Counted from the first letter of the stretch, positions 48,437-57,276 are shown. The stretch is 64,000 bases of DNA from Caldilineaceae bacterium (GCA_022821585.1 JAJEDI010000022.1:62001-126000), one strand, 5' to 3'. The notes: generated by a model not told the origin, from the letters alone. Translations and numbers: made by a program.

Positions 48437-49843
48437 ATGAGCGTGCAAGCGATTCCCAGGGACTATAGCCTCTCCGGCGGCCACCGCGACGCTGTCGAAC
48501 TCGATGGCGATCGCATCCAAGGCCGCCTCGAAGAGCAATGGTGGAAGCCCAATCTGTCGCGCCGGCAAATGCGAGAAATCATGCAGCGCCGCGACGGCCC
48601 CGGCCTCTGGCACTTTGGCCTCTGGTTCCTGCTCCTCGGCGTCAGCGCCTGGCTGGCCTTCATCTCCTGGGGCACCTGGTGGGCCGTCCCCGCCTTCTTC
48701 GTCTACGGCACCATTTATACCTCCGCCGACTCCCGCTGGCACGAAAGCGGCCACGGCACACCCTTCCGTACCCGCTGGCTCAACGAATTCGTCTACGCCG
48801 TCGCCTCCTTCCTCGGTATTCGCGAGGCCTTCATGTGGCGCTGGAGCCACTCCCGCCACCACACCCACACCTACTTCGTCGGCCGTGACCCCGAAATCCA
48901 GGTCCAGCGCCCCGCCGACCTTGTCAAGCTCCTCATGGACTTCTTCTACCTGCGCAGCGGCCCCCCCGAAGTCTGGCGCCTGATCCGCAACGCCTGCGGA
49001 CGCCCCAACGCCGACGTGCGCGACTTCGTGCCCGAACGCGATCTGAAAAAAATGTACTGGTCCAGCCGCGTTCACGTCGCCATTTACGCCGCCTTTATCG
49101 TCTGGTCCATCGCCATCGGCAGCATCCTGCCCATGATGTTCGTTCTCCTCCCCCGCTTCTACGGCGGCTGGCTCCAGCAGCTCCTAAGCCTTCCCCAGCA
49201 CGCCGGCCTCGGCGAAGACACCTACGACCATCGCCAGAACACGCGCACCATCTACGTCAATCCAGTCTTCGCCTTCCTCTACGTCAATATGCAGTACCAT
49301 CTTGAGCATCACGCCATGCCCATGACCCCTTTCCACGCCCTGCCCAAGCTGCATGAAGCCGTCAAGGACCAGATGCCCCCGCCCTACACCAGCCTCTGGA
49401 CAGCCTACAAAGAGTTGATTCCCGCACTCATCAAACAGGCCACCGGCGACCCCGACTATCGCGTAATGCGACCGGTTCCCAAGGACCCGGAAACCGATGC
49501 CGCCGAAACGCAAGCCCCCGCCGTGTCCTCCGGCGTATGGATCGAGGTCGGCCCCGCCGAAGACATCGTAGAAGAGGACGTAATCCGCCTCGACCACGGC
49601 AGCCGTTCCCTCGCCGTCTACCGCCTCAAAGGCGACCTTTACTACGCCACCGACGGCCTCTGCACCCACGAATACGCCTATCTCGCCGATGGCCTTGTCA
49701 TCGACGGCGTCATCGAGTGCCCGCTTCACAACGGCCGCTTTGACATAGCCACCGGACGCGCCCTGCGCGCCCCCGCCTGCGACCACTTGGAGACCTACCC
49801 TGTCGAACGCCGCGGCAATAAGCTCTACGTCCGCCTCGGCTGA
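48437..49843 (+). CDS. Membrane fatty-acid-desaturase/Rieske fusion (MocD-MocE-like), copy 2
   Basis: Tandem paralogue of the previous gene with the same length (468 residues) and the same domain order. All three histidine boxes and the Rieske Cys/His set ('CTHEYAYLADGLVIDG', 'CPLHNGRFD') are kept. The first box is HESGH instead of HECGH, and most differences fall in the cytoplasmic loops and the linker before the Rieske domain. The starts are almost identical ('MSVQAIPR'), as are the C termini ('DHLETYPVERRGN'). The 56-bp gap suggests co-transcription. Two similar oxygenases may act on related substrates or form a heteromer. The electron donor (a MocF-like reductase) is not in the window. 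Confidence 0.92.
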   Translation: MSVQAIPRDYSLSGGHRDAVELDGDRIQGRLEEQWWKPNLSRRQMREIMQRRDGPGLWHFGLWFLLLGVSAWLAFISWGTWWAVPAFFVYGTIYTSADSRWHESGHGTPFRTRWLNEFVYAVASFLGIREAFMWRWSHSRHHTHTYFVGRDPEIQVQRPADLVKLLMDFFYLRSGPPEVWRLIRNACGRPNADVRDFVPERDLKKMYWSSRVHVAIYAAFIVWSIAIGSILPMMFVLLPRFYGGWLQQLLSLPQHAGLGEDTYDHRQNTRTIYVNPVFAFLYVNMQYHLEHHAMPMTPFHALPKLHEAVKDQMPPPYTSLWTAYKELIPALIKQATGDPDYRVMRPVPKDPETDAAETQAPAVSSGVWIEVGPAEDIVEEDVIRLDHGSRSLAVYRLKGDLYYATDGLCTHEYAYLADGLVIDGVIECPLHNGRFDIATGRALRAPACDHLETYPVERRGNKLYVRLG

Positions 49844-49908
49844 CCCGCCCGCGCCCGCACAAACAGCAATCCCAGACCATTCGACACAGCAAGCAAGGAA
49901 CCAACACG

Positions 49909-50865
49909 ATGCAGATCGCCTTTATCGGAGTCGGCGGGATCGCCCAAAACTACATCGGCAGCCTCGAGAAACTGAACAAGCCGGTAGCCGCCGTCTGTGA
50001 CATTAACGCCCAGACCGCCGCCCGCGTCGCCGACGAGCTCAACTGCTCCGGCTACACCGACCACCGCGAAATGCTCTCGCGCGAAAACCTCGACGTCGTC
50101 TTCGTCGCCATTCCCCCCGCCGCCCACGACACCCAGACCATCGACGCCGTCCAGGCCGGCGCTCACGTCTTCGTCGCCAAGCCGGTCGCCATGGACCTCG
50201 ACCTCGCCCGGCGCACGCAGGAGGCCATCGCCGCCAGCGGCCGCATTAACCAGGTCGGCTACATGGCCCGCTACTCGGATATCACCGAGCGCACCAGGGA
50301 GCTCGTCCAGGGCCGCGACCTTGGCATGGGCATGGGCCGCTTCCTCACCCGCATGGGCCCCTCCCATCCCTGGTGGGGAAAGTTCTCCGTAAGCGCCGGC
50401 CAGCTCGTCGAGCAGAGCACCCACGTCTTCGACTGGCTGCGCTACTTCCTCGGCGAAGTCGAGTCCGTCCACGCCCTCGGCCACGACGGCCCCGACAACA
50501 GCATTGCTGACTTCGAGGACAGCACCGCCGTCAATCTCAGATTCGCCAGCGGCGCAGTAGGCAGCGTCGTCAGCACCTGCTCAGCACGCGTCAAGGACGG
50601 CTTCATGGGAGAGCTCTGTGGCCGCGACCTCTACCTCCGCCTCGCCATGGACACACATCTCTCCGGCTACATCGACCAGCAGGAGATCGACTACCACGGC
50701 CAGGAACGCGGCTACTACCGCCAGATCGAAGGCTTCCTCGCCGCCGTCGAAGCCCAGGACCAGAGCCTCGTCCGCTCCTCCTACGCCGACGCCGTCAACT
50801 CCCTCGCCGTGACCTTGGCAGCCAACCGCTCCCTCCAATCCGGCCAGGTCGAAACCGTGGACTGA
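49909..50865 (+). CDS. Gfo/Idh/MocA-family oxidoreductase
   Basis: NAD(P)-dependent dehydrogenase, 318 residues, with Rossmann motif 'GVGGIAQNYIGSLEKLN', 'AGAHVFVAKPVAMDLD' (the catalytic Lys of the E-K-P-type motif kept as A-K-P), and 'LVEQSTHVFDWLRYF' supplying the Asp and His of the active site. Characterised relatives oxidise myo-inositol, scyllo-inositol or rhizopine-derived inosamines. AAGGAA precedes ATG 49909. It sits 65 bp after the second oxygenase fusion and 3 bp before the isomerase gene, so it is very likely co-transcribed. Substrate inferred by context. Confidence 0.9.
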   Translation: MQIAFIGVGGIAQNYIGSLEKLNKPVAAVCDINAQTAARVADELNCSGYTDHREMLSRENLDVVFVAIPPAAHDTQTIDAVQAGAHVFVAKPVAMDLDLARRTQEAIAASGRINQVGYMARYSDITERTRELVQGRDLGMGMGRFLTRMGPSHPWWGKFSVSAGQLVEQSTHVFDWLRYFLGEVESVHALGHDGPDNSIADFEDSTAVNLRFASGAVGSVVSTCSARVKDGFMGELCGRDLYLRLAMDTHLSGYIDQQEIDYHGQERGYYRQIEGFLAAVEAQDQSLVRSSYADAVNSLAVTLAANRSLQSGQVETVD

Positions 50866-50868
50866 ACA

Positions 50869-51696
50869 ATGAAATTCGGCACGCTCCAAAACGTAATCGA
50901 ACAGCCCCTGTCTTCCGTCTTCACAGTCGCATCTGAGCTCGGCTTCCAGGGCGTCGAGCTCGACTGGTACGACTTCGCCGAAGCCCAGCCTGGCGGCCCT
51001 CTCGCACCAGAAAACCGCGACACGATCCGCCAGGACGCCGCCCTCTCTGGCGTCGAAATCCCCTGTGTCGCCGCCCACTTTCTCAACCGCGGCGGCCTCG
51101 CCGACCCGCAAAAGGAAGCCTTCGGCCTCGAAGCCGTCCGTACCGGCATCCGTCTCTGCACCGATCTCGGCGTCGCCTATATGCTCGTGCCCTTCTTCGG
51201 CCCGGGCATGATGCGCGACGATCAGACCGTCGCTCGCCTCGAAGCCAACCTGCGCCTCCTCGCCCCCGATGCCGAGCAGGCCGGCGTCACCCTCGCCATC
51301 GAGCATACACTTAGAGGCGACCGGACTGCCGCCCTCCTCGAACGCGTCGACTCGCCCGCCATCGGCAACTACTGGGACATGGCCAACTGCATGGGCCTCG
51401 GCTACGATCCCCTCGAAGAGATCGCCCAGCTCGGCCGGCACATCGTTCGCGTCCACGCCAAGGAGTACCACCGTGGCGATGCGACCCCCGGCACGCCCGC
51501 ACAGCCCCACTTCGACGGCCTCAACACCAAACCCTTCGGCGAGGGCGATGTACCTGTGCCCGCCGTCCTTTCCGCCCTGCAACAGATCGGCTATGACGGC
51601 TACGTCGTCCTCGAGACCGGCAAGTTCGACAATGCCGCCCACTCGGCTAAAGCCGCCCTCTCCCTCCTCCAGGAACTGACAGGCCAACTGCAATGA
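50869..51696 (+). CDS. Sugar-phosphate isomerase/epimerase-like TIM barrel (IolE/MocC type)
   Basis: A 275-residue xylose-isomerase-like TIM barrel. The metal-binding residues are recognisable as Glu in 'LAIEHTLRG', Asp in 'IGNYWDMANC', His in 'IVRVHAKEYH' and Glu in 'GYVVLETGKFD', the pattern of IolE-like dehydratases, IolI-like isomerases and MocC. The gene begins 3 bp after the oxidoreductase stop and overlaps the next ATG by 4 bp (ATGA). Its job is probably isomerisation or dehydration of the keto-polyol formed by the preceding dehydrogenase. Confidence 0.9.
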   Translation: MKFGTLQNVIEQPLSSVFTVASELGFQGVELDWYDFAEAQPGGPLAPENRDTIRQDAALSGVEIPCVAAHFLNRGGLADPQKEAFGLEAVRTGIRLCTDLGVAYMLVPFFGPGMMRDDQTVARLEANLRLLAPDAEQAGVTLAIEHTLRGDRTAALLERVDSPAIGNYWDMANCMGLGYDPLEEIAQLGRHIVRVHAKEYHRGDATPGTPAQPHFDGLNTKPFGEGDVPVPAVLSALQQIGYDGYVVLETGKFDNAAHSAKAALSLLQELTGQLQ

Positions 51697-52508
51697 CCGC
51701 CAACCTCATCGGAATGGCCCGCTTCTCCGGCAAAGCGGCCCTCGTCTCCGGCGGCGCCTCCGGCATCGGCCGCGCCACCGCGCAACGCCTCGCCGCCGAA
51801 GGCGCCCACGTATTCATCGCCGATCTGAACGCCGACTTGGCAGACCAGACCGTAACCCAGATCCACCGGTCCGGCGGCAGCGCCGTCTTCGTCTACGTCG
51901 ATCTCGCAGACGATTCCTCAGTCCAAAGCTGCGCGCGCGAAGTCGCGGAGACGGTTCCCGCTCTCCACATTCTCGTCAACAACGCCGCCCTGCTTCGTCA
52001 GGGCCGTATCGAAGACGGCGGCTGGATTGAAAACTGGGAAATAGAGACCCGCGTCGGCCTGCGCGGCTGGGTGATGATGACCCAACATCTCCTCCCGCTC
52101 CTCAAAGCGGAAGGCGGTGCCATCGTCAACCTCTCATCCGAAGGCGGCTACCTCGGCCGCCCCGGCATGTGGGTCTACGACGCCATCAAAGCCGGCGTCG
52201 TCTCCACCACAAAAACCATGGCCCAGGAGTTCACCCAATACGGCATCCGCGTCAACGCCGTCGCCCCCGGCTGGATCGTGACCGAAATGCACTTCGCCAG
52301 CGACCCCGACCCCGCCGCCCGCAAAAAAGTGCTCGAAGAAACGCCCATCGACTCCTGCCTCTTGCAGCGCCGCGCCGGCCCCGAGGAAGTAGCCGGCGCC
52401 ATCGCCTTCCTCCTCAGCGACGACGCCTCCTACATCACCGGCACCACCCTCCACGTAGACGGCGGCCGCGTCGGCATGAACCTCGGCCACCTCGGCATCC
52501 TGGAGTAA
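51693..52508 (+). CDS. Short-chain dehydrogenase/reductase
   Basis: A 271-residue classical SDR. The cofactor motif is 'GGASGIGRATAQRLAAEG', then 'VDLADDSS', 'LVNNAALL', the catalytic serine region 'VNLSSEGGYLG', 'YDAIK' for the Tyr-X3-Lys pair, and 'RVNAVAPGWIVTEM'. Asp in 'FIADLNADL' favours NAD(H). The gene overlaps the isomerase gene by 4 bp (ATGA); a second ATG at 51714 is possible. It completes a compact operon with the MocA-like and MocC-like genes. The reaction is likely oxidation of a cyclic or linear polyol intermediate. The operon ends in TTCGCG repeats. Confidence 0.92.
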   Translation: MTANLIGMARFSGKAALVSGGASGIGRATAQRLAAEGAHVFIADLNADLADQTVTQIHRSGGSAVFVYVDLADDSSVQSCAREVAETVPALHILVNNAALLRQGRIEDGGWIENWEIETRVGLRGWVMMTQHLLPLLKAEGGAIVNLSSEGGYLGRPGMWVYDAIKAGVVSTTKTMAQEFTQYGIRVNAVAPGWIVTEMHFASDPDPAARKKVLEETPIDSCLLQRRAGPEEVAGAIAFLLSDDASYITGTTLHVDGGRVGMNLGHLGILE

Positions 52509-52552
52509 AACAACCACGCAAATTTGACCTGTTTGGAAGTCCAGCCAGAAAC

Positions 52553-52680
52553 AAAAGGGCGTTCTTCGCGCCCCTTCGCGTCCCTTCGCGGAAAAAAGGT
52601 GTTCTTCGTGGTCCTTCGTGGCCCTTCGTGGTAAAAGGTGTTCATCGCGCCCCTTCGCGTTCCTTCGCGGAGAGAAAGAT
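52553..52680 (+). repeat. TTCGCG/TTCGTG dispersed repeat array
   Basis: Nine or so CCTTCGCG and CCTTCGTG units in three sub-blocks separated by AAAAGGTGTTCTTCG-like spacers, between the dehydrogenase and dioxygenase genes. Partial decay of CG to TG is visible in the middle block. Confidence 0.75.
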
Positions 52681-52731
52681 GTTATCCTTAGCCATCCGTC
52701 GCCAATCCAAGCCCCACTCCGGAGCCCCAAA

Positions 52732-53520
52732 ATGACCAGCACCCTCAACGGACAACTCTGGCAGGACCAACCCCGAAAGACCCTCGAAGCCTACACACGT
52801 GACGGCTACCTCGCCCTCACCGGCTTCCTTTCCCCCGACCAGGTCGCCGAGACCCGCCAATCCGTCGCCCGCTTCATCTCCGACACCGTCCCCAACCTCC
52901 CCCGCGAGCAAGTCTTCTACGAGACCCTCGGCCAGCCCGACACACTAAAGCAGATCATCGGCCTCTTCAACCACGACACCTTCTTCCACCGCCTCATGTT
53001 CGGCAGCCGCTTCGAGCAGCTCGCCGAGCTCCTCCTCCAGGGCCCCGTCGTCGGCAAAAACATGCAGTACTTCAACAAACCCCCCAAAATCGGCAAAGCC
53101 ACCCCGCCCCACCAGGATGGCTACTACTTCATGCTCCACCCCTGCGAAGCCCTCACAATGTGGCTCGCTCTCGAAGAAGTCGACGAAGAAAACGGCTGCG
53201 TCCGCTACGTGCGCGGCTCACACCTTCTCCCCCTGCGCCCCCACGGCCGCACCCAGACCCTCGGCTTCTCCCAGGGCGTCACCGACTACGGCACACCCCG
53301 GGACCTCGCAGACGAAGTCGCCTTCCCCGCCCAACCCGGCGACCTCCTCATCCACAACGCCTTGACCATCCACCGCGCCGACGGCAACCGCAGTTCAACC
53401 CGCACCCGCCAGGCTCTCGGCTTCATCTACTATTCCGAACGCGCCAAAGAAGACGAAGAAGCCCACGCCGCTTACCAGAAAATGCTCGCCGCAGATATGA
53501 AGGCCAAGGGCAAGATCTGA
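52732..53520 (+). CDS. Phytanoyl-CoA dioxygenase (PhyH) family protein, copy 5
   Basis: Fe(II)/2-oxoglutarate oxygenase, 262 residues. His127 and Asp129 lie in 'PPHQDGYYFMLHPCEAL', the distal His in 'LTIHRADGNRS' and the arginine in 'RTRQALGFIYY'. 'NGCVRYVRGSHL' is the family strand. ATG 52732 is preceded by GGAG 8 bases upstream. The gene lies between the moc-like operon and a convergent dioxygenase gene, so it may act on the same compound class. Short for the family, with no C-terminal extension. Confidence 0.92.
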   Translation: MTSTLNGQLWQDQPRKTLEAYTRDGYLALTGFLSPDQVAETRQSVARFISDTVPNLPREQVFYETLGQPDTLKQIIGLFNHDTFFHRLMFGSRFEQLAELLLQGPVVGKNMQYFNKPPKIGKATPPHQDGYYFMLHPCEALTMWLALEEVDEENGCVRYVRGSHLLPLRPHGRTQTLGFSQGVTDYGTPRDLADEVAFPAQPGDLLIHNALTIHRADGNRSSTRTRQALGFIYYSERAKEDEEAHAAYQKMLAADMKAKGKI

Positions 53521-53553
53521 CCCGCCCCCGACGCACCACACAACCAAACTCCC

Positions 53554-54420
53554 CTACTTCAGCGCCGAACCCGGCGTCCACTGCGTCGCGATTGGCTCGG
53601 CGCTCCCCTCGTACACAATCCGCAGCGGCTCCATCCGCGCCTGCAACGCATTACCCGCGCCCGTCTCCGTCTCCCCGTTCCTCGCCTCCAGCGAGAAAAT
53701 CGTCGCCTGCGTTCGCTCCGGCAGATCGACAAAACGCGGATAGTACCACATTGTCAGCACAGTTCTCCGCTCGTCGCTCAGGTTGGCGTGAGACGCGTGA
53801 AACAGCCTCCCGTATCCCATCACTAGGTCCCCGGCTTTCACCGGCACATCAATCTCGCCCTCCGCCCGCTGAAAAGCCGCGTCCTCCGGATTCGCATACG
53901 TCCTCAGCTCATCCGTATGCATCGGCGCCGCCTGATCATGCAGCGCATGCCGCTTCCGGTGCGACCCGGGTATCACCCGCAAACAGCCGTTGCGCACCTC
54001 CGTATCCGTCAGATAGTACATCAGAAAACACTGGATCGGCTGCCACGTATAGCTCACCGGATCATCCCAGAAACGCCCGTCCTCGTGCCAGAACAGCGGC
54101 GGACTCTGCGGCGGCTTGCCGATTATCCGTCCGTGCCCGAACTTCGGCTCCGCAAACCCCAGTTCCCCCAGCGCCGCCAGCACCCTCGGATGCGCGATCA
54201 GCTCCGCCAGCACACTGTACCGGTACGCCATCGCCCAATCGATCAGCACCATGCTCCCCGTCGTCCGGTTCGCCTCAAAATGCGCCGCCTCCTGCTCCTC
54301 AAGCACCCCATCGCTCCACGCCCGCAACCCTGCCACCATCTCAGGCTCCAGCACCCCCCCGAACACCACAAAACCATCCCGCACAAACTGCTCCCGCTTG
54401 CTGACATCAACCACGCTCAT
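53554..54420 (-). CDS. Phytanoyl-CoA dioxygenase (PhyH) family protein, copy 6
   Basis: Fe(II)/2-oxoglutarate oxygenase, 288 residues. The iron motif is His112-Glu-Asp114 ('LFWHEDGRFWDD'), so H-E-D rather than H-Q-D. The distal histidine is probably in 'GRLFHASHANLSD', with an arginine in 'DERRTVLTMWYYP'. 'NGCLRVIPGSHRKRHAL' is typical. A GGAGGAGGG ribosome site lies about 7 bases before ATG 54420. It is convergent with copy 5, and co-directional with and downstream of the GMC oxidoreductase gene by about 90 bp, so those two may form an operon. Confidence 0.92.
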   Translation of the reverse strand: MSVVDVSKREQFVRDGFVVFGGVLEPEMVAGLRAWSDGVLEEQEAAHFEANRTTGSMVLIDWAMAYRYSVLAELIAHPRVLAALGELGFAEPKFGHGRIIGKPPQSPPLFWHEDGRFWDDPVSYTWQPIQCFLMYYLTDTEVRNGCLRVIPGSHRKRHALHDQAAPMHTDELRTYANPEDAAFQRAEGEIDVPVKAGDLVMGYGRLFHASHANLSDERRTVLTMWYYPRFVDLPERTQATIFSLEARNGETETGAGNALQARMEPLRIVYEGSAEPIATQWTPGSALK

Positions 54421-54508
54421 CCCAATCCCTCCTCCACTAATGTACCAGCCACCCACCAACCACCGTCCACTGGCCAGTGGCGTTCCACTAAAAACTGAAA
54501 ACTACCTA

Positions 54509-56131
54509 CTAAGAACTGCCGTTCAGCCTTTCCGCCATATGCTCACCAATCATCACCGTAGTCAAATGCGTATTCGCCCGCGGCACCTCCGGCATGATCG
54601 AAGCATCAATGACCCGCAGTCCATCCACGCCAGCAACCCTGCACTCGGAGTCCACGACCGTCGCTGTGTCGCCGACAGCCCCCATCCGGCACGTCCCTGC
54701 AATATGAAAGCAGTCGATACACTCCTCCAGCAAGAAGCGGTCCAGCTCCTCGTCACTGACCGTGCCGTCGAACCAGCCCTGCCTTCCACCGTAAAGATCA
54801 CCGAGAGACACCTCTTCTGCAATCCCCGCGATCGCACGATGTCCTGCCAGCGCCAACAGCCGCCGCACCCCGTCTCGCAACCGCACAAGATCCCTCCGGT
54901 CCGACAACATACGCTCCTCGATCACCGGTTCAACCTGTGGGTCCGGCGATATGATACGCAGTTCCCCCTGCGAAAACGCCTGAAACACCGACACCACGAT
55001 CACGCCCCGCTCCAGCGCCTCCCCCTCAATCCCGAATACATTGCAACTGGCCATCAGCATATCATTGCGTCCCGCCCCCGCCAGCCCCGAACTGTATCGA
55101 ACGCAGCAGTTCGTCCGCCTCGCTTGCGGCCCCCCTGCCCGGGCCCCAGGACGCAGCTTGAGATGCATTCCCACCGTCGGATGGTCCTGCAAATTCTGCC
55201 CGACACCCCCCAGGTCGACGACACACTTCACCCCCGCCCGCCCCAAGACCTCAGCCGGCCCGATCCCCGACCGCATCAAGATCGCCGGCGAGTGTACCGC
55301 CCCCGCACACAGCAGAATCTCCCTTCCCCGCACGACAGTCTCGCCGCCTTCAGCGCCAACCAGCCCCCTCACGCGCACACCCACCGCGCGCCGGCGCCCT
55401 CCAGCCCCCCCTCCCGCCGATTCCTCCTCAAATTCGACCCGGTCAACCAGCACGCCGCCAACAACTGTCAGATTCGCACGCCAACGCGCCGGCTCCAGGT
55501 ACCCGTCGTTCGTCGAAACGCGCCTGTCATCCCGCATGGTCAGCGCCACCGGCGACACGCCCGTGCTCCCCGGCGCATGATAGTCCTCCGCCCAACCGTA
55601 TCCGCAGTCCAGAGCCGCATCCCGCAGCGCCGTATCCACCGCACCCCACTCCACCAACGGCACGCGACAAAGCGGCACCGGCCCTCCCCGCCCGTGATAC
55701 GGTGCATCGCCAAAATCGACATCATCCTCCATCCGCACGAATGACGGCAAAACCTCTCCGCCTGACCACCCATCACAGCCCAGTGCCGCCCACCGGTCGA
55801 AATCATCCACCTCGCCCCGCAGCCCGATCAATCCGTTGATCGCCGAACTCCCGCCCATTCCGCGCCCGCGCACAAACGGAGCAGCCTCCTGCCGCCTGCT
55901 CCGCCGCGCCGTCAGCCCCGGCCACTGGTAGACCTCCCTGTACGCCTCTCCCAGCAGTATCTCACCATGATTATGACTCCGCATCGCCGCCGGCGCCTCC
56001 CCCGACCGGTAATCCGGCCCCGCCTCCAGCAGCAGCACCGTCACCCCGGGATCCTCCGTCAACCGCGCCGCCAGCACCGCCCCCGCCGACCCCGCTCCCA
56101 CGATAATGTAGTCAAATGCTCGGTCCCACAT
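54509..56131 (-). CDS. GMC-family FAD oxidoreductase (choline dehydrogenase-like)
   Basis: A 540-residue glucose-methanol-choline oxidoreductase. The FAD-binding motif 'DYIIVGAGSAGAVLAARL' opens the protein, followed by 'RGRGMGGSSAINGL' and 'EILLCAGAVHSPAILMRSGI' (both PROSITE-type GMC signatures). The active-site His lies in 'CFHIAGTCRMG', and the terminal 'NTHLTTVMIGEHMAE' provides the second catalytic residue. Members oxidise alcohols such as choline, sugars and polyols. ATG 56131 is preferred over an upstream ATG because GAGGTGAG lies 9 bases before it. It is paired with PhyH copy 6 downstream. Substrate unknown. Confidence 0.93.
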   Translation of the reverse strand: MWDRAFDYIIVGAGSAGAVLAARLTEDPGVTVLLLEAGPDYRSGEAPAAMRSHNHGEILLGEAYREVYQWPGLTARRSRRQEAAPFVRGRGMGGSSAINGLIGLRGEVDDFDRWAALGCDGWSGGEVLPSFVRMEDDVDFGDAPYHGRGGPVPLCRVPLVEWGAVDTALRDAALDCGYGWAEDYHAPGSTGVSPVALTMRDDRRVSTNDGYLEPARWRANLTVVGGVLVDRVEFEEESAGGGAGGRRRAVGVRVRGLVGAEGGETVVRGREILLCAGAVHSPAILMRSGIGPAEVLGRAGVKCVVDLGGVGQNLQDHPTVGMHLKLRPGARAGGPQARRTNCCVRYSSGLAGAGRNDMLMASCNVFGIEGEALERGVIVVSVFQAFSQGELRIISPDPQVEPVIEERMLSDRRDLVRLRDGVRRLLALAGHRAIAGIAEEVSLGDLYGGRQGWFDGTVSDEELDRFLLEECIDCFHIAGTCRMGAVGDTATVVDSECRVAGVDGLRVIDASIMPEVPRANTHLTTVMIGEHMAERLNGSS

Positions 56132-56249
56132 TTCCTTCAACTCACCTCTTCCCAGTGTGGATCCAGTTCCTGATGACAACTCCTCAGGCCTCGCCGACTA
56201 CCGCGTCCAATTCAGTCACTTCTGCATGCACGCGGCTTCGATAGACGAA

Positions 56250-56288
56250 TTGACAATCAGTTTGGCAGGATATATTGTTAGATTGTCA
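56250..56288 (+). promoter_or_regulatory. Promoter with flanking inverted repeat for the 56341 gene
   Basis: TTGACA (56250-56255), 17 bases, TATTGT (56273-56278). TGACAATC (56251-56258), inside the -35, and GATTGTCA (56281-56288), just after the -10, form a perfect 8-bp inverted repeat, a plausible operator for a dimeric repressor. Confidence 0.6.
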
Positions 56289-56340
56289 TTATTATAATCA
56301 TCCCAATTCATCGCAGAAAGGGAGAAAGGCAAAGCGAATA

Positions 56341-57276
56341 ATGAAGAAATCAATTCTCATTCTGCTCATCGCTGTATTCCTGGCCGGAGTCGGCGCACCG
56401 CTCTATGCGCAGGACGCAACGCTGACCCTCGAAAGCCTGGCCGAAAAAGTAGAGGCTATGGTTGAACTCGTCACGTCGCTGTCCGCACGCATGAACGCCT
56501 TCGAGGTAAGGCTCGCCGAACTGGAGGCGACCGATACACCAACGGCAACCTTTACACCCGCGCCAACCCACACAACCACGCCAACGGCAACCTTCACGCC
56601 CACACCCACCGCAACTTCCACCTCCCCCACCGTCTCCATAAACAGGACGATGAACGTGCGCGCCGGCCCCGGCACCAACTATAACGTGATCGGCCAGGCC
56701 TCGCCCGGAGACGAATACACAATCTCCGGCAAGAATCCTGCCGGCGGCTGGTGGCAGATCATCTTCGGCGGCCAGTACGGCTGGGTCTACGCCCCGCTCG
56801 TCACCGCCACCAACCCCGAGCTTGTCCAGGTCGCCCCTGCCATTCCCACGCCCGCAGCAACACCGGTACCAACCGCGACACCTGTGCCGCCACCGCCGCC
56901 GTTCGCCTACTCCCTCGTCGACAGCGGCAACTGCCCAGGTAATGATCAACAGACCTTCTTCGAGGGCCTGATCCACGACAGAAACAACAACGTGTTGAAC
57001 AACGTCTGCGTACACGTAGCCTTCAACGGCCCGCGTAACATCAAATGTTCCGGCTGTGGCAAACCAACCGGCAAGTGGGGCTTCTCTCCCTTCGGAGGCC
57101 CGGCCTCTTCCGGCACCTTCGTCGAAATCTGGGTCGTGAACTGCCCCGCCGGCGTCAACACCGACGGAAGCCACAACTCAAAGGACTTCTCGAACCTGAC
57201 CCCCCTCTCGCCCAAGTGGTCCATGACCATCAGCAACAGCGTAGGCTGCAACAACATCACCTTCAAGCAAAACTAG
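56341..57276 (+). CDS. Secreted SH3b-domain protein with Thr/Pro linkers
   Basis: A 311-residue exported protein. The signal peptide covers about 1-23 ('LLIAVFLAGVGAPLYAQ'), then a short coiled coil (about 28-63), a Thr/Pro-rich linker with 'TPTATFTP' units (about 65-97), and a bacterial SH3 domain (about 98-160, 'MNVRAGPGTNYNVIGQ', 'WWQIIFGGQYGWVYA'). A second Pro-rich linker (165-200) precedes a Cys-containing C-terminal domain (205-311, 'VCVHVAFNGP', 'IKCSGCGKPTGKWGF'). The SH3b domain probably binds peptidoglycan or a ligand at the surface; the last domain is not recognised. Strong promoter upstream and terminator downstream: a single-gene unit. Confidence 0.85.
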   Translation: MKKSILILLIAVFLAGVGAPLYAQDATLTLESLAEKVEAMVELVTSLSARMNAFEVRLAELEATDTPTATFTPAPTHTTTPTATFTPTPTATSTSPTVSINRTMNVRAGPGTNYNVIGQASPGDEYTISGKNPAGGWWQIIFGGQYGWVYAPLVTATNPELVQVAPAIPTPAATPVPTATPVPPPPPFAYSLVDSGNCPGNDQQTFFEGLIHDRNNNVLNNVCVHVAFNGPRNIKCSGCGKPTGKWGFSPFGGPASSGTFVEIWVVNCPAGVNTDGSHNSKDFSNLTPLSPKWSMTISNSVGCNNITFKQN

